Origin: Pyronema omphalodes | Taxonomy: Eukaryota; Ascomycota; Pezizomycetes; Pezizales; Pyronemataceae | DNA: 64,000 nucleotides | Direction of reading: 5' to 3' | Assembly: GCA_024516155.1 (NCBI GenBank) | Contig: JAJJXM010000023.1 | Coordinates: 682,001 to 746,000, forward strand | In this document: in pieces, positions 8,821 to 22,163 of the stretch | Position numbering within the stretch: the first letter of the stretch is position 1 | Layout: every line of letters begins with the position of its first letter | Notes under the pieces: model-generated | Seen by the model: only the letters and a program-made list of their open reading frames with translations | The model's database searches: none | Told to the model about the DNA's origin: nothing | Position numbers and translations under genes: made by a program

Positions 8821-11354
8821 ACGCCGCAATCAGCCGGTACCGTGTGCGACGAGACAGAAAAAATATTTGATTGTTATTATTGTAGGAATGTCAATGTCTA
8901 TCATTAACGAGAACAAAAACAATTTGCTTTATGGAGGGGGTTTCCCGAAATTGATTATCGAACTGCTATATACTTGATACTGAATATAGTTTTGGTTCAA
9001 CTGCTGTAAGTCTTCAAGGGCTATGGCTGTTACTCCACTATCTCGCTCCTGACTTTAGATGATGTTTCAGCCTGTTTCTCTGACCTTTCAAACTCTTCGT
9101 TGAGTTGTTTGGACATGATCATGATGTTCCATCACATGATCCCCCCATCCACCTACCCCCATCCCCATACTCGTTATTGTCGTAAAGAGTATGCAGCTGT
9201 GGTCCTCATAATGATCGTTAATGGCTTTTGTAGAGCTGCTGGTATTTCACATTTCATCAACTTTCAATTTAAAGCACGATTTGGGGCCTATCAACATACA
9301 GGTAGTAACTGTACACAGCGGATACGTTGCATGGAGATACTTGGGTTCAGATAATCGATTATTACCCTTATTCCGTTCTATATATTATCTATATTAAAAG
9401 CTTTTATCAATGTAAGATTTTTATTTTCATGCGCATTAAGCAACTAACTACATTAACTCGCAAAACTAGCGTCATGTACCAAGCTAGCACAGCCATCCTA
9501 GGCAGCTCTAGCTTCCCTTAAGAACCTAATCACCAATCCCCGGCATACTTCTCTTACGTACCCCAGACTCGCATTACCTCATAACATAGAATCATTACTA
9601 TCACTATCATCATCACCATCACCATTACCATCAAATTCGGACAAACCCATCTTCATCTCAAGACAGCGTTTCAGTTTTTTTCTTGTGTATCCAGATTCCT
9701 TAGATTACCGCGTAGAGTCCAGCCCTCGGAGCCATTGAAATATGCGAAGAAAAAAAAAGAAAGGAACGCTCAACATCCTCAAGTCTATTCTCCATTCATT
9801 TCTCAACCCGGATCTTCCAACAAGACATAGTATCTTCTTTGCTGCAGTATCATTTTGTTTTTTTTGACATTCTTTCTATGAGTTTGATATCCTGATATGC
9901 TAGTATCCTGATATACTGGTATCCTGATCAAGCATCCTGGATATCTGACACAGATAAGTAGGAAACTTGCCGCTTACTACTTACCGCTGCTTGATATTAA
10001 TGGTGATATTGACAACCCCCAGTTATGAATCCAGAATCATCATTTCCGAAGAAAGTTGGCAATATTTACTGTGGGGTTGTGGTTTGTGGATTATAGATTA
10101 TCGATTATGAACGTAACAGAAATGCCAACTAATCCAACACTATTTTTAACGTCCGGTGTTTATGTCTTCATTCATCACCAAATTATTAATATTTATATCA
10201 TATCAATATGAGGGTTAATCCAAGCCCAAAGCCCCAAGCCCCAGGCTACAGGCTGCAGGGAGGGCGTGTTGGTTATCTTTATCCTTACCCTCATCCTCAT
10301 CCTTATAATTACGTATGCCAAGGTGGTGCTAATATATCCTTACATGCCCTTATCCTTACATGCCCTTAACCTTACCCTTGCCCTTATCTGATCAAATCAA
10401 ATCAAATCACCATCACCATTAGCTTAATTCCAATTCCCAATTCCCTATTCTCTCGACAAATAACCAATCACCACATTCAATTTCTCATGTCAGGCGCACC
10501 AACATTACCCCAACCTCAACACCCTAGTACCAATCTCAACACTCTAATACCAATCTCGCCGCCATTTATAAACCGCATCAAGCAGCAACAAGTAACTCAC
10601 ATCAGGAACAACCGAAAGCCGTATTGTATTGTATTGATTTATTTATTTATGTATTACCGTTTACAATTCTATTCGCTTCTTTACAAAATCTCCTTGTTAT
10701 TCTGTACTGATTTTGGATGAAGCCTGTCACCCATCACCCATCATCCATACCCTGAGCTTCTGTTCTAGTTGCTGTTCTCTTGACCTACTTACTTTTCAGT
10801 TCTAGTTCCAGTTCCACGGGTCTCATACTCAGTCTCATTCCCATAACGCACCACCCTCCCCCCCTCCCTCTCCAGCTTATCCCCGTATCGCCCGGCATTG
10901 ACTCACCCCTCGCACCCCTCTCCCCGTGGTGCTCGCGCAACCAACTCCCCCGACGTCTATTTACTTATTACCAATAAATAACCTTAAAAAAGCATGAAAA
11001 AAAAAATAGAAAAACAATCCCTAAAAGTGAAATATCCCTTTGTAAATAAACCAAACGACAATGAATGAATAAAAAAAACACAGATCAAACAAGCAAATAT
11101 TGTCCATAAAACTCCGGATACGCTATGTAAAAAAAAAGAAGGGAAAAAAAGCTTCTTCACTGATGAAGCTTGTGTTCTGAGTTCTGAAACCTGGCGTTTG
11201 ACGTCTGGCTTTCGTCTTCGTTATTACCCCGCCCCACCACATCTCTCCCTCTGTTTCTTGTGTTCATCTCCAAATCCCCAACTTTCACAGTATCGTCATA
11301 ACTACTCCCATTCCCAAATTCTTCATGCTTCATGATTCCTGACATCATATTTCC
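8821..11354. other. Long AT- and CT-rich intergenic region
   Basis: No gene is supported. The sequence has simple repeats (catcatcaccatcaccatta near 9,610-9,635), repeated short words such as tatcctgata (9,890-9,945), degenerate cccttacc words (10,280-10,385) and catcaccca words near 10,725-10,745. The last few hundred bases before 11,355 probably include the 3' UTR of the minus-strand glutamine-rich gene; a 63-codon frame at 11,157-11,348 lies there without support. Confidence 0.5.
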
Positions 11355-14155
11355 CTAAAATCCCGTCCCAAACAGATCATCATAATTATCCTCTTCCTCC
11401 TGCACAAGATCCAGAGCATCGTTGATCGACATTTCAGTGCTCAAAGGCGGTGCTTGATTAGGATCTTGTTGTGTAGCTTGATTGTTTGGGAAGGCTGGGG
11501 CGTCGGATAACCACATGTCACCGCTAGAATTATCAACTGATGTTACTTGTGATTGCGGTTGCGGTTGGGGTTGTGCTGGAGGTTTGAGTTGGGGCTGGGG
11601 TTGGTGTATTGACATTGGAGCCAGTGGTGGTTGGAGCGGGAGCTGGGTCTGGGGTTGGGGTTGGGGCTGGGGCTGGTTTTGGAAGGGCGGTTGATGCTGT
11701 CCTTGTTGTCCCTGCTGTCCTTGTTGTCCCTGTTGTCCCTGTTGTCCCTGTTGTCCCTGTTGTCCCTGCTGTCCTTGTTGTCCCTGCTGTCCTTGTTGTC
11801 CCTGCTGTCCTTGTTGTCTCTGTTGTCCCGGAGCCTGCTGTACCTGGGGTTGTTGTACCTGAGCCTGTTGGCCATACATTTGCGGCACCGGTGACGGTTG
11901 CTGCAGGTTATTAAACACTTGTTGACCCATGGGAGCCTGTGGAGTTTGTCCAAAAGAAGATTCGACTGCTGTCGATGCCATATTTGCCATTCCTGTTCCA
12001 GCCATATTGGCCATACCAACAGCACCCAAAGAACTCTGCTCTGGTGATTCTACCTCCCTCTTAATCCTTTTTCCTCGTTCACGATCCCGCTCTTCTGCTT
12101 CTTCTGCTTCCCTCTTTTTTCGCTCGGAGGCTTCTAGTTTCTCCTGTTCTTCCCTTGCTACTTTTTCTCGTGCCTCCCGCTTGGCTCTCAAGATTTCATA
12201 GTCTCTTCGTAAGGTGGTCTTGGCACGGAGTATCTCAAACTCTAGAATATCGAGGCCTTGGTGAAATCGTTCTTGGGCGGCGGTTATGGTTGTGTCGTAT
12301 CGAACTTGAGCTTCCTGTATACGCCTTGGAATCGGGTTGGCGAAGACGTTGGCGGTCTGGGTCAGCTGGATGAAAGTCAGTAAAAAGAAACTCCCAAGGC
12401 TATTGACTTAGGAGATGAGGCAACGAAGAAATCAAGGGACGTTATAGGATGGTATAAAGTTGGTAAAATGACCCAAATCTGTAGCTAAAAGTATTACAGA
12501 TCCAAGAAATCGCTTTAATATCGCCTCAGCACCAACCCGGTTGGATCACCTATTTTTCATAGACAGAATGAAAAAGAAAAATAACAGTCACTTACAGCAA
12601 TATTATACATAGCTGGTAGGCTCGTCAGCGCGGTCAACGTAGACGTCACAGGTTGGGTCACCGGCCCCATATCCGCATCTGGATCTGCAACGACCCCCGG
12701 CGTTTGCCCCGCTTGAGCTGTGATAGCTGCTGGCGTCGGTAGCCCTCCGGGTGCCTTCTGTTGCTGTGTTCCTGGCACCACCGTTGGCTGTCCTGTAGTT
12801 TGACGCTGAGAATTCGTCGGCTGCTGTTGAGATTTAGGAGTTGGCTGAGCTTTCGGTGTTGACTGAGCTTTGGGAGTCTGTTGAGCTTTGGGAGTCTGTT
12901 GAGCTTGTGGGGTTTGTTGAGGCTGTGGAGTTTTCGGAGGCTGTGGTGGTTGTTGAGGTAGTGGGGCATGCTGGGATTGCGGTGTATTAGCAGCCCTCTG
13001 CTGGGCCTGTTGAGCCTGCCTGGCTTGTAGTGCTTGCATTTGTGCCGCCTGTTGAGCTTGGAATTGCTGCTGAACTGAAGCGTTCTGTGCGGCTGCATTC
13101 TGTGCATTTTGCTGCTGCTGCTGCTGGGGTTGTGTGACATTCTGAGCATTTTGAGGACTCGGCTGCTGGATCTGCTGTGGCACTGCGGTATTTGGTGCAT
13201 TAGTATTATTCTGCTGCTGTGGCTGTTGCTGCACCGTTGGATTCTGTGAATTCTGCGCATTTTGCGCATTTTGCACACTTTGTGCATTCTGTGCCATCAA
13301 GTTCTGCCGGTGTATCATCCGTAGCTGCTGCAGCTGCTGCGGAGTAAGCTGCTGTATTTGTTGCCGTGTCAACTGAATCGGGCGTTGCTGTCCCGGCGGC
13401 ATCTGTTGCTGCTGTTGCTGTTGCTGTTGCGGGTTTCGTGGCTGTTGACCTTGTAAATTTTGTGGCGGTTGTAAATTCGGTTGCCCTGCAGCAGCGGCAG
13501 CACGCTGAGCCTGTAAGAACTGTATCTGCTGCGGTGTAAGCTGCTGCATTTGCTGCTGTGGGCGTTGTGGGTTTTGTGGAATCTGGCCGGGGATTTGTTG
13601 TGGCTGCGGCCGAGGTTGCTGGGCTTGGAAATTTGCCTGGGCTTGAGCTTGGGCTTGGGCTTGAGCTTGGGCTTGTGCCTGCGCTTGTGCTTGTGCTTGT
13701 GCTTGCGCTTGAGCTTGCTGTAGGTTCTGTGGTTGCTGCTGTTGAGCCTGTATCTGGGCTTGTAACTGAGCCTGCTGCAATCCTGTCATCTGTCCCGCAG
13801 TCATCCCGCCAACCATTCCTTGTGTAGTTCCCATTTGACCTGCCGGTTGTCCCTGTGGCATACCCCCCATCATTCCTGCCTGTTGCTCCTGTCGCTGTCG
13901 TGCCTGGTGTACACTTTGTCTAAACAACTCTTGTTCCGCTGGAGAATAGCTTTGTAGTTGCTGTAATGTCGTCGGTTGTACGCCGGGGGGAAGCCGCACT
14001 GGCACCATCATTGGTCCATTAGGACCTTGTTGCTGGAGAGCGCCGTTTGGAAGACCGTTGACACCGTTCGGAACTTGCTGAGGAATTCCGTTAATACCGT
14101 TGGCTTGTGGTGGGAAAAAGGGACGTTGTTGTGGAGGACGATTTGGTTGCGACAT
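11355..14155 (-). CDS. Glutamine-rich nuclear-type protein (possible transcription coactivator), two exons
   Basis: Exon 1 runs 14,155-12,596 (520 codons), the intron 12,595-12,366 (GTAAGT...CAG) and exon 2 12,365-11,355, giving about 856 residues in frame. The N-terminus (MSQPNRPPQQRPF) precedes long Q-rich stretches, including an AQ dipeptide run (13,640-13,715) and repeated A-Q-Q-T-P-K-type units. Exon 2 opens with a predicted helical, charged segment (RRIQEAQVRYDTTITAAQ, then a lysine/arginine/glutamate coiled coil), a KRIKRE basic patch, about fifteen GQQ repeats and an acidic tail ending DNYDDLFGTGF. The basic patch suggests nuclear location; Q-rich regions with an acidic tail are typical of activators and Mediator-tail subunits. 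I cannot name the family. A fragment of this gene was copied into both inverted-repeat arms. It is divergent from the TIA1-like gene. Confidence 0.8.
11695..11825. repeat. 9-bp coding minisatellite (GQQ repeats)
   Basis: The plus strand reads as variants of tgttgtccc/tgctgtcct repeated about fifteen times, encoding Gly-Gln-Gln on the minus strand. The unit is a multiple of three, so length changes keep the glutamine-rich gene in frame. Frames on the plus strand in this block (LLS repeats) are shadows. Confidence 0.85.
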
Positions 14156-17081
14156 TCTGGAGCGGTGTTTGTAGACTCGGGTCGCTAAGCTGTGGGAGGG
14201 AGGTGGTTTGTGGGGTGTGCAGTGCTAAGCTGCTGGTCGTGGTTGTAGGAGATGAACAATTCCCAAAAGCTATGACGCGGTGATAGTGGTGAATGTCCAA
14301 AAGCTGTTGGGCGGCGGTGGTAGATGTTTCCCAAAAGCTTTGGGACAAGGTAACGGAGGTTTTGCTAGAGGGATGTCATAGATGTCATGGGAGCTATGGG
14401 GTTCGTAACGCGCGTGCCGTGGGGGACACGCGAGGTTACCCGGGCTCGCCGGTAGGCGTGATGCAGGCTGAGGCTTGCTGGGTGATTGTCGCCCTTTGTG
14501 TGCGATCTCTTTATCAGGCTTACTACTGTTTCGGTGCAAGTCGGGTGCAGCTGCTGTTTTGTGGTGATGATCAAAGAAGATATATTCTGCTGCACAGTAC
14601 ACTCTATGTAGCATCTCGAGGTATGTTTGTGTATATTTTTATTGGAGTAGAATTATTGGTAGCATATTCGATGAGATGGCAGTGAGGGGAGGGGGATGGC
14701 TGGATATTTGTACTTTTTTTTTTTTTCGATGTCGCTGATGATTTGAACAGTTTCTCTTTCGCGTCCGTCCATCGCGTCAGGTCTGGTGATTTGCATCATC
14801 CGTCTTTGAATTTAAGATTCCGACAGACTTTCGGACCTTGTCAAGCTAGCCGAGGATCGAGGGACCCTGGATGATGTGCACCTCCGCGATTATCCAGCCA
14901 GCTTTGTCCAGCTTTATCCAGCTTTGTCTGGCTCTAGATCTTTTTGTCAAGCTTCTTCAAGCTCTGGCGCAGCGGGGATCACAGCCGGCCAGCGTCATAC
15001 CGAGACAAGACCGAAAAGAGCCTCCGTCGGTTTCGGTTTTGAAATTTCTGTTACCACACGCCGAGCCCCTCTCCTCCCCCCCACACTCTCACTCCCACCT
15101 CTCAGCCCTACGCAGCGGGAGTTTGGCAGCAGTTCGCTAGTTGGAGCGAGCTTCGGAACTTGACGAGTGTTACGAGAGAAGATATTTATTTAGCTGATGG
15201 AAGAGAAATAGTAGGAGAGCTGCGGATCGAGCTGTCAGCTGTCACTGTCACTTTCGCTGTCACCGTCACCGTCACTGCGTTTTTTTTATCGATTAGGGTT
15301 GTGGAGGGGCAGATGGCGGATCTTGAATCAACCAACAAAGACACATCTCAACAACCAATCTATCCTCGACGGGCCGCTGGTTGCGGCGTGCAGCTGATGC
15401 GTTTTTAATGAAGAGGAGGATGTATAGAGTGCGGAGTGCGTTGCAGGTGATGCATTTTTTTTAAAAAAAAAAAAAAAGAAAAGAAAAAAATTAAGAGTGT
15501 GCGCATTGAGTGAGTGATTGAATGGGTTGAGTGAGTCGAATGCATCAAATGCATCAAATGCATCAACTGCCTCCTCCTCAGCCTTCTCGTCCCCCTCCCC
15601 TCTCACCAGCTGCTGGCTTCTGACTGTCTTCAGTCTGTATCCATGCCTGTCAAGCCTGTAAAGGAGTTCCAACTTTTCTGCTCTGTCTTCCACCTCCATC
15701 CCTCGCTTGGCCCTTCTTCTTCTTCACTCCCTCGCCCAGCTTCCTCGTAACCTGTTATTTAACCCTCCCCTCCATCTTCCTCCACCTCCTCCCTCCGGTG
15801 GCCATGTATGCAATGGTTCATATACAAACCACTACAACGCAACCATCCTCCCAACCGCAAAAAAGTATGCGCTGTCACATCCCTCCCCGATCCCAGCGGC
15901 CAGCACGGATCGGGTGAATGACACATCTTCAGGACGGAAAAACTCCTCGCAAAGCACGAGAGCGGATACATTCTGTCCCTTTCATCCAGCCTACCGACAT
16001 GCCAAATAAATACCGAAAATAAAAATACCTCGAGCTCGCCTTCCGCAATGCCCTGTTGGAAGCTGCTGTTCCTTTCCATTCCCAACCTAGTCGGCCAGTC
16101 TATCACCCGCACGGTTAGAAGATGACACCCGCCCCCTCCCCTCACCCCCGCCATCCCAGCCCACGAGTCTGAACTGCCCGTCGAGCCCGTTCAACTTCCC
16201 TCCAGCTATGTTGATAGTCCATCCGCAAACAGCTGGCACCGCAAAGAGAAGGACTGGCCGAGGAATAAGGCCGTACACAAGTACTGGAAATAGAGATTTA
16301 TGTAATAATAGGTATACTCTATTTAACCCATAAGCACAGGCCGAAGCACAAGCAAAAGCACAAGCAAAGCAAAGCAAAGCAAAGCTGTCCTCACCCCACC
16401 TTACCCCCCCGCAGCTGTAAACCACCATCCCCCCCCCCCCCCCCCCCTCTCCCCCCTCCCCCCCTGAACACAATCCAAACTCCATCCCTGCTACGCCCAC
16501 TTTCTCAGCTAAGCGCCAGCAACCTTCCCCTCCTCTGTCCGACACTGGCATCGCAGTCCTTCTCTTCATCTTCCTTACCTCTGTGATCCTTCCCCTCTCC
16601 TGTCTCTCTACGGTTCCTTTTCCTACCCCCCCTCCCATCTCCTACCATCTCGCTTTTTCAAAGCGCTTTTGTTAATTTTCTGTTGGAGCGGTTTCCTTTT
16701 AGTTTTCCTCTCCTCTCGTCCGTCTGTTTGCTACAGTTCCTCTTATCCTCTTGACCTTCTTCTTTCCGGTTAAGAATAACGAGGTTTTTGCTCTGGTCGG
16801 TTGTTTCGGTTCGGGTTCTTTGAGGTTTTTACTTTCAGGAGTCATCCACATCTCTGTCAAGCATCTCAGTTTCAGCACTTTTTCTCCGGCGACTGCTTCT
16901 GTTCACTTCGTCCCTATTGGTCACGGAGTTTTACACGTTGTTCTATCTGCATCCATTTCATCGCCTTCATCAGTTTTTCTTACTCTGCAGGATAGTCTCC
17001 GCTTCGCTGGATTAGAAACAACGAGTTTTGTTCAATCTTCCACAGATCGCATCGCAATTACCGCATAGTTGTCTATCCAAA
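14156..17081. promoter_or_regulatory. Shared divergent promoter region
   Basis: This 2.9-kb region separates the glutamine-rich gene (-) from the TIA1/Pub1-like gene (+). It contains pyrimidine-rich stretches, especially 16,560-17,000 before the RNA-binding gene, typical of highly expressed fungal genes with long 5' UTRs. It also has repeated ccagcttt words (14,895-14,930), gtcac repeats (15,238-15,275), an A/T homopolymer block (15,453-15,480), aagcaaagc repeats (16,340-16,385) and a C19 run (16,429-16,447). Several frames of 100-180 codons are open here on both strands but are low complexity, so I call none. Confidence 0.5.
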
Positions 17082-18802
17082 ATGTCTGCTGATGCTTCAA
17101 ACTCGGCTGCTGCAGCTCCTGCTGCGCAAGCTGCTGCTCCCGGAAACGCTGCTACGAGCAGCCACATGCCTCCCCCACCTCTGCCCCCGGTGATTATCCC
17201 GCAGAATACCAATCCGATTCCCACTGCGATTACATCGCCGATGTCAGTCTCTGGCGTTACCTCCCCTACCTCGGGAGGTGGCTTCGTTCGCCGTGCAGCG
17301 CCCGAGCCTAACAAGCGAGCTCTCTACGTCGGCGGATTGGACCCTAGGGTCACTGAGGACATTCTAAAACAAATCTTTGAGACCACCGGTCATGTTCAGA
17401 GCGTCAAGATCATTCCCGACAAGAATGTGCGTGTCCTATCCATTATGCTCTACACAAATATTTTATATTATGTAGCGGTATACCCTAATATCAATTCTAA
17501 TTATAGGCAAAGGGCTACAACTACGGATTCGTTGAGTACGATGACCCTGGTGCAGCTGAGCGTGCTATGCAGACCTTGAACGGACGTCGTGTTCACCAGT
17601 CGGTAATATTCACCTGTGGCGGATGGCGGAGCTTGAGGGCTAGATGGCTGACGGCGTGGTGTATGGCGTGTAGGAAATCCGTGTCAACTGGGCTTACCAG
17701 TCCAACCAAGCTAACAAGGAGGACACCTCGAATCACTTCCACATCTTTGTCGGTGATCTTTCAAACGAGGTTAACGATGAGATTCTTACTCAAGCGTTCT
17801 CTGCCTTTGGCTCTGTTTCTGAGGCTCGTGTTATGTGGGACATGAAGACTGGTCGCTCCCGTGGATACGGTTTCGTTGCTTTCCGTGAGCGTGCGGATGC
17901 CGAGAAAGCCCTCAGTACCATGGACGGAGAGTGGTTGGGATCTCGTGCTATTCGCTGCAACTGGGCAAACCAGAAGGGACAGCCCTCTGTTTCCCAGCAA
18001 GCTGCTATGGCCGCTATGGGAATGACTCCTACCACTCCCTACGGTCACCACCACTTTCCTACTCACGGTGTGCAGAGCTACGATATGATTGTCACTCAGA
18101 CTCCTCAGTGGCAGACCACCGTATACGTCGGAAACTTGACTCCCTACACCACCCAGAACGATCTCGTTCCTTTGTTCGGAAACTTCGGTTACGTCGTCGA
18201 GACTAGATTCCAGGCCGACCGCGGATTTGCATTTGTCAAGATGGACAGCCACGAGAATGCCGCAATGGCGATCTGCCAATTGTCCGGTTACAACGTGAAC
18301 GGCAGACCGTTGAAATGCAGCGTAAGTACCGCGCTCCAAATATATATCATCCTTGAACAAAGTGCTAACAACTTAACAGTGGGGCAAGGACCGTCCCCCA
18401 ACTGGTCAGTTCGATGGTTATTCTCCCCAACAAGCCCATACTCCCCCGTACCCCTCAAACACCCCGTCCGCCTACTATCCTCAGTATGGTGGGCAAATGA
18501 CCCCTTCGGGACCATCTTCCACCATCGGTAGACCTAACACGCTTCCAGGACACGGACCCCAATCCCCGGCTGGCCCATCCCCCGGAGGTAGATGGCAGGA
18601 CAACACTCAAGGTTTCTCTCCTCAAGCTGCCGCCGGTTTTGGTGGTATGCCCCAGCAAGGTATGCCTCAGCAGGGTATGCCCCAAAGTGCCGGTGGGTAT
18701 GCACGCGGTAATGGACCCGCCACTCCTGGTGGTTGGGGCGGTAACAACGCCAATGCTTTTGGCCAGAACGTCGGAAATGGTTTCGGAGGTTACCAACAGT
18801 AA
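17082..18802 (+). CDS. TIA1/Pub1-type RNA-binding protein with three RRMs
   Basis: Four exons: 17,082-17,426, 17,507-17,602, 17,674-18,321 and 18,380-18,802, with GT-AG introns of 80, 71 and 58 bp, giving about 503 residues. After an Ala/Pro-rich N-terminus, RRM1 starts at ALYVGGLDP and is split by intron 1 before the RNP1-like YNYGFVEY. RRM2 has HIFVGDLS and RGYGFVAF. RRM3 has TVYVGNLTPY and RGFAFVKM. The C-terminus is Gly/Gln/Pro-rich with GMPQQ repeats, a likely disordered low-complexity tail. Proteins of this family bind U- or AU-rich RNA, shuttle between nucleus and cytoplasm, and join stress granules. Length and three-RRM order fit yeast Pub1 (about 450 aa) and its filamentous orthologues. 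Intron 2 starts GTAATA. Confidence 0.92.
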
Positions 18803-21800
18803 GACGGTAAACGGATAAACGCGACAAACGCATCGAACGTAACAAAGTATCAAAGTATCCACAAACACCCTCCTCACCTACAAATAACAAACAACAACCT
18901 TCCGATTTTTTGTATGATGACGTACCGAACGATTTCCTTGCTTTTATCTTTAGCGATACCATCAATTTGATTTTTCGGATGTTTTTTTCTTTTTTCTTTT
19001 TTGGAGATTGAAGACTGTTGCCTGAAAGCTGGAAGTTGGAGTAAACAAGTAGCAACTTAACCCCCCTTCACTTACTAAACCAAGCAAATACCCATTTGAT
19101 ATCTCAAAAAAATCCTTTTTTTTTGGTCTGGAACGGTTTTTGTTTTTTTGTGTTTGTTGAAAGGAGGGATAATGTTTTACTTGACGGGGTTTTTTTTTCT
19201 CCTTTTTTCTAGTTTTTATTTTCTTTTTTCGAAATTCTGTTTTTTTTTTATGAATTGCTTTTTGGATTTCTTTCTTCTCTTTTCTTCCGTTGCTGTTTCT
19301 GTTGTTTTATTTGTGTTATGCGGATCTAGTTTTTTCTCTTGAGGGTTCTTCGTATCTTTATCTTATCGTATCTTTATCTTCTTTTCTACTCGTTTACTTT
19401 TACTTTCACTTCCAAAGGGTTTTTTTTTGCTTTCGTTATTTCTTGCTTTATTTTCTCTCGCTTTTTTATTTGTGTGTGTGTGTATGTGTGTGATTTTCGA
19501 TACGGAATTTTGAAATGTGGTTTTTGTTATGCGGTATCTATGATTCTGATTCTGTCTTTTTTTTTCCATTCTAAGTGTTTTGAATGACGATACTGAAGGT
19601 TGTTTGGCGTGTGAATGATGAATGATTGAATGTTACCGTTATGCAGTTTTGTTAAGTTCTTGGTCCTTACCCACATACATACATACATGCATGGTTAACT
19701 TTCTATTCGTGCTACTACTGCTACTATTACTATTACTATTACTCTTACTATTACTCTTACTTTTTTACTCTTACTTTTTTACTCTTACTATTACTCTTAC
19801 TATCTTTCTATCTTTCTAGCAATACTTAGGTTCGGTCTTAGCGTTCTAACTTCTTGGTTCTTGGTTCTTTTCTTCTTCTCTGGGAAACGCCATAATACTT
19901 CATGCGTTAATATTTCTCCATAATTTCTACAGTCATCTCCTCTCTAATCTTCTCTTAGGTTGTAACATCATTCTTTGGTTACGATTTTTTTTTTTTCTCG
20001 AATGAAGTCGGTTGTATATTTTCATCGACAAGAAATGCAATGGAGCTGAATATGTAACAAGACAAGTCGACAGAACATGACAGGACAGAATAACAAAACA
20101 AAACAAAACACGCCAATCCGTAGAAAACTTGTTTATCAGTCTCATTAGTTACATAATTTACATTTTATTATTCTAGATGTAGCCACAAAGAAAGTATTCA
20201 TGTGTAAGTAGGGTATGTATCCTAGGGATTATATCGGATGAAAGTGGCTTGTTTATACATACATACATACCATACATAGTACCCAGAATCCAGATATACT
20301 TGATTTCTGGAGGGCTTGGAATCTGGATATGGGGTCGGGGTTTGCTACAATGGAGCGGAGCTGAGGAGGGGCTTGGGATGGATTTTGATTTGACTGGATA
20401 TGCGGTTATGCGGTTATGCGGCGGGGTTGGCGGCTGGAATTAGGGCTGGTTGGAGTAGATAAAGATATAGATGTAAATATAGATATAGATACGAGTACAG
20501 GTATATACAGATATAGACATAATTGAGCTATCTGATTACTCGCCCGGATTTTATCGATATCAATATCTGGGGCAACCCTTTAACTTTGTGGCTAGATAAT
20601 ACTTGAAACTTCTCTGCTTCATATTATCTAAGCCACTGAAGACATCACGGGAGATGTTAATGATGGCATTTCGTTACTGTGTGCTTGTATCTATGTATAC
20701 ATGAATTTATTTTCTGGAGATTGGTGAGCTTGTGGTCGGGAGCTTGCATCTGGGAGCTTGGATATGAGATACGGAGGATGATAAGGATATTAAAAATCAA
20801 TCATCAACCATTAATCATCAGTCAAACCAATCAATTAAAATACCAATCCAAACCTATCACCGAGTTGTAGTACAACTTCCGATTATTTTTTTAGTTAATC
20901 TATACACTCCAACTTTCTAGAATGAGTCTTTTCGTGATTTAGTCTATATCCTGAAAGTTTTGGGAACTGTACTGTGTTCCATCATGTAGTTTGTTGTGAT
21001 AATGATGATTGTGGTGATTGATTATTGATTGTTGTTGAGATATACTTAGAACGTGGTTTGTGAAATAAGTAACCCGAGATGATCAATTATTCAAATCAAC
21101 CGTCAACGAGACCAAGGTGGCAGTGATGTTTTCTTTTTCAAAGATCTGTTAGATGCAATATCATCAATAGTTACCTTGACTATCCTTCCATAAGTATTAT
21201 CAACTGCCAAACTTACACTACTTGGTTTACTTGAGTAGCCTAATCTTTTAGTTTATTTCTTGATTCCTGATCTCGTGGCTCCAAACACATCATCGAGCCT
21301 CTTCCACATGGTATCGGTATCTCATACATTTCTTCCAGTCTTAATTTCCCCTAAATTCCTCCCAAACACCTCTCTGTAACCTCCCTAAAACCCTCCTAAT
21401 AATACTCCCCACCACCTTCCACCTCAATACACCACGATACTCCCACCATGGGCCCCAAAACCATCCGGATCCATTGAGGGACATACCAAAGGAGCCTAAA
21501 TGTCAAGATGCAGTACCCACCCACCAACCCACCCACCGGTTTATTCTATGCTTCAAGATCACGCACGGCGTTGTATATATCAGGTTCCTATACAGAATCT
21601 GCTGGCGACTTTGTAGTCGGTTGCTTGTGGTAGGTTGCTCCTATGTATATATATTGCAGTGAATGTAGAGAAGAGACTAGGGTAAGGGAATTGTGATAGT
21701 GTATTGTTTATTGTGTATTTCGGGATCGGTTATGGTTGATAGGGATACTGTTTTGGTGAATTATGGAATTATTTCTCGAAATTATTTCTTACGATTCTAA

Positions 21801-22163
21801 ACTTGCTCGCCCCTGGCTCATGGTGGCTTGCAAAGATGGAGCTGAAGGAAGTTTTGAGAATGGTTGATAAGGCACTGTCGTTGCGTGGGTCTGATGTTAT
21901 CAGGAGTGATAAAGAGGAGTCAAATGGCGGGGTTTTTTTTGGGAAAATTACATCCATTGATTATTCATGGCCATCATCAGCACGATATCTACATCACTAC
22001 ATCACCACATCACCGCAACCAAAGTTTTCCACTCATTCATACAGTTACAAAAAATTTCTGAACCTATGCTACAAGATATCGCCAACCAAAGCAAAATAAA
22101 GTTAAAAAAAACACATTTACGCCATGCATCCAAAAGCAAAATCCAACCCAAATTTTCTTAAAC
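18803..22163. other. Intergenic region between two convergent genes
   Basis: The region probably holds the 3' UTRs of the RNA-binding gene and fumarase at its ends. The middle is T-rich (18,980-19,600) with homopolymers, a tact/ttactat microsatellite (19,709-19,803), catacata runs (19,675-19,690 and 20,258-20,276) and a gatatagat stretch (20,460-20,520). No conserved coding frame was seen. Confidence 0.5.
19709..19803. repeat. Microsatellite of TACTAT/TTACTC units
   Basis: About 95 bp consist of imperfect six-base units such as ttacta and ttactc with interspersed short T-runs. It lies in the 3' intergenic region and overlaps no gene. Confidence 0.8.

Noticed and set aside
10280..10400. Telomere-like cccttacc words
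   Set aside because: The units are irregular and interspersed with other sequence; no tandem TTAGGG/CCCTAA array is present.
11482..12201. Plus-strand frames opposite the glutamine-rich gene
   Set aside because: They are mirror frames of the GQQ and Q-rich coding repeats (LLS and VVP repeats).
16087..16638. 183-codon minus-strand frame in the divergent promoter
   Set aside because: It crosses a C19 run and a pyrimidine-rich region, giving glycine/arginine-rich low-complexity sequence without domains.
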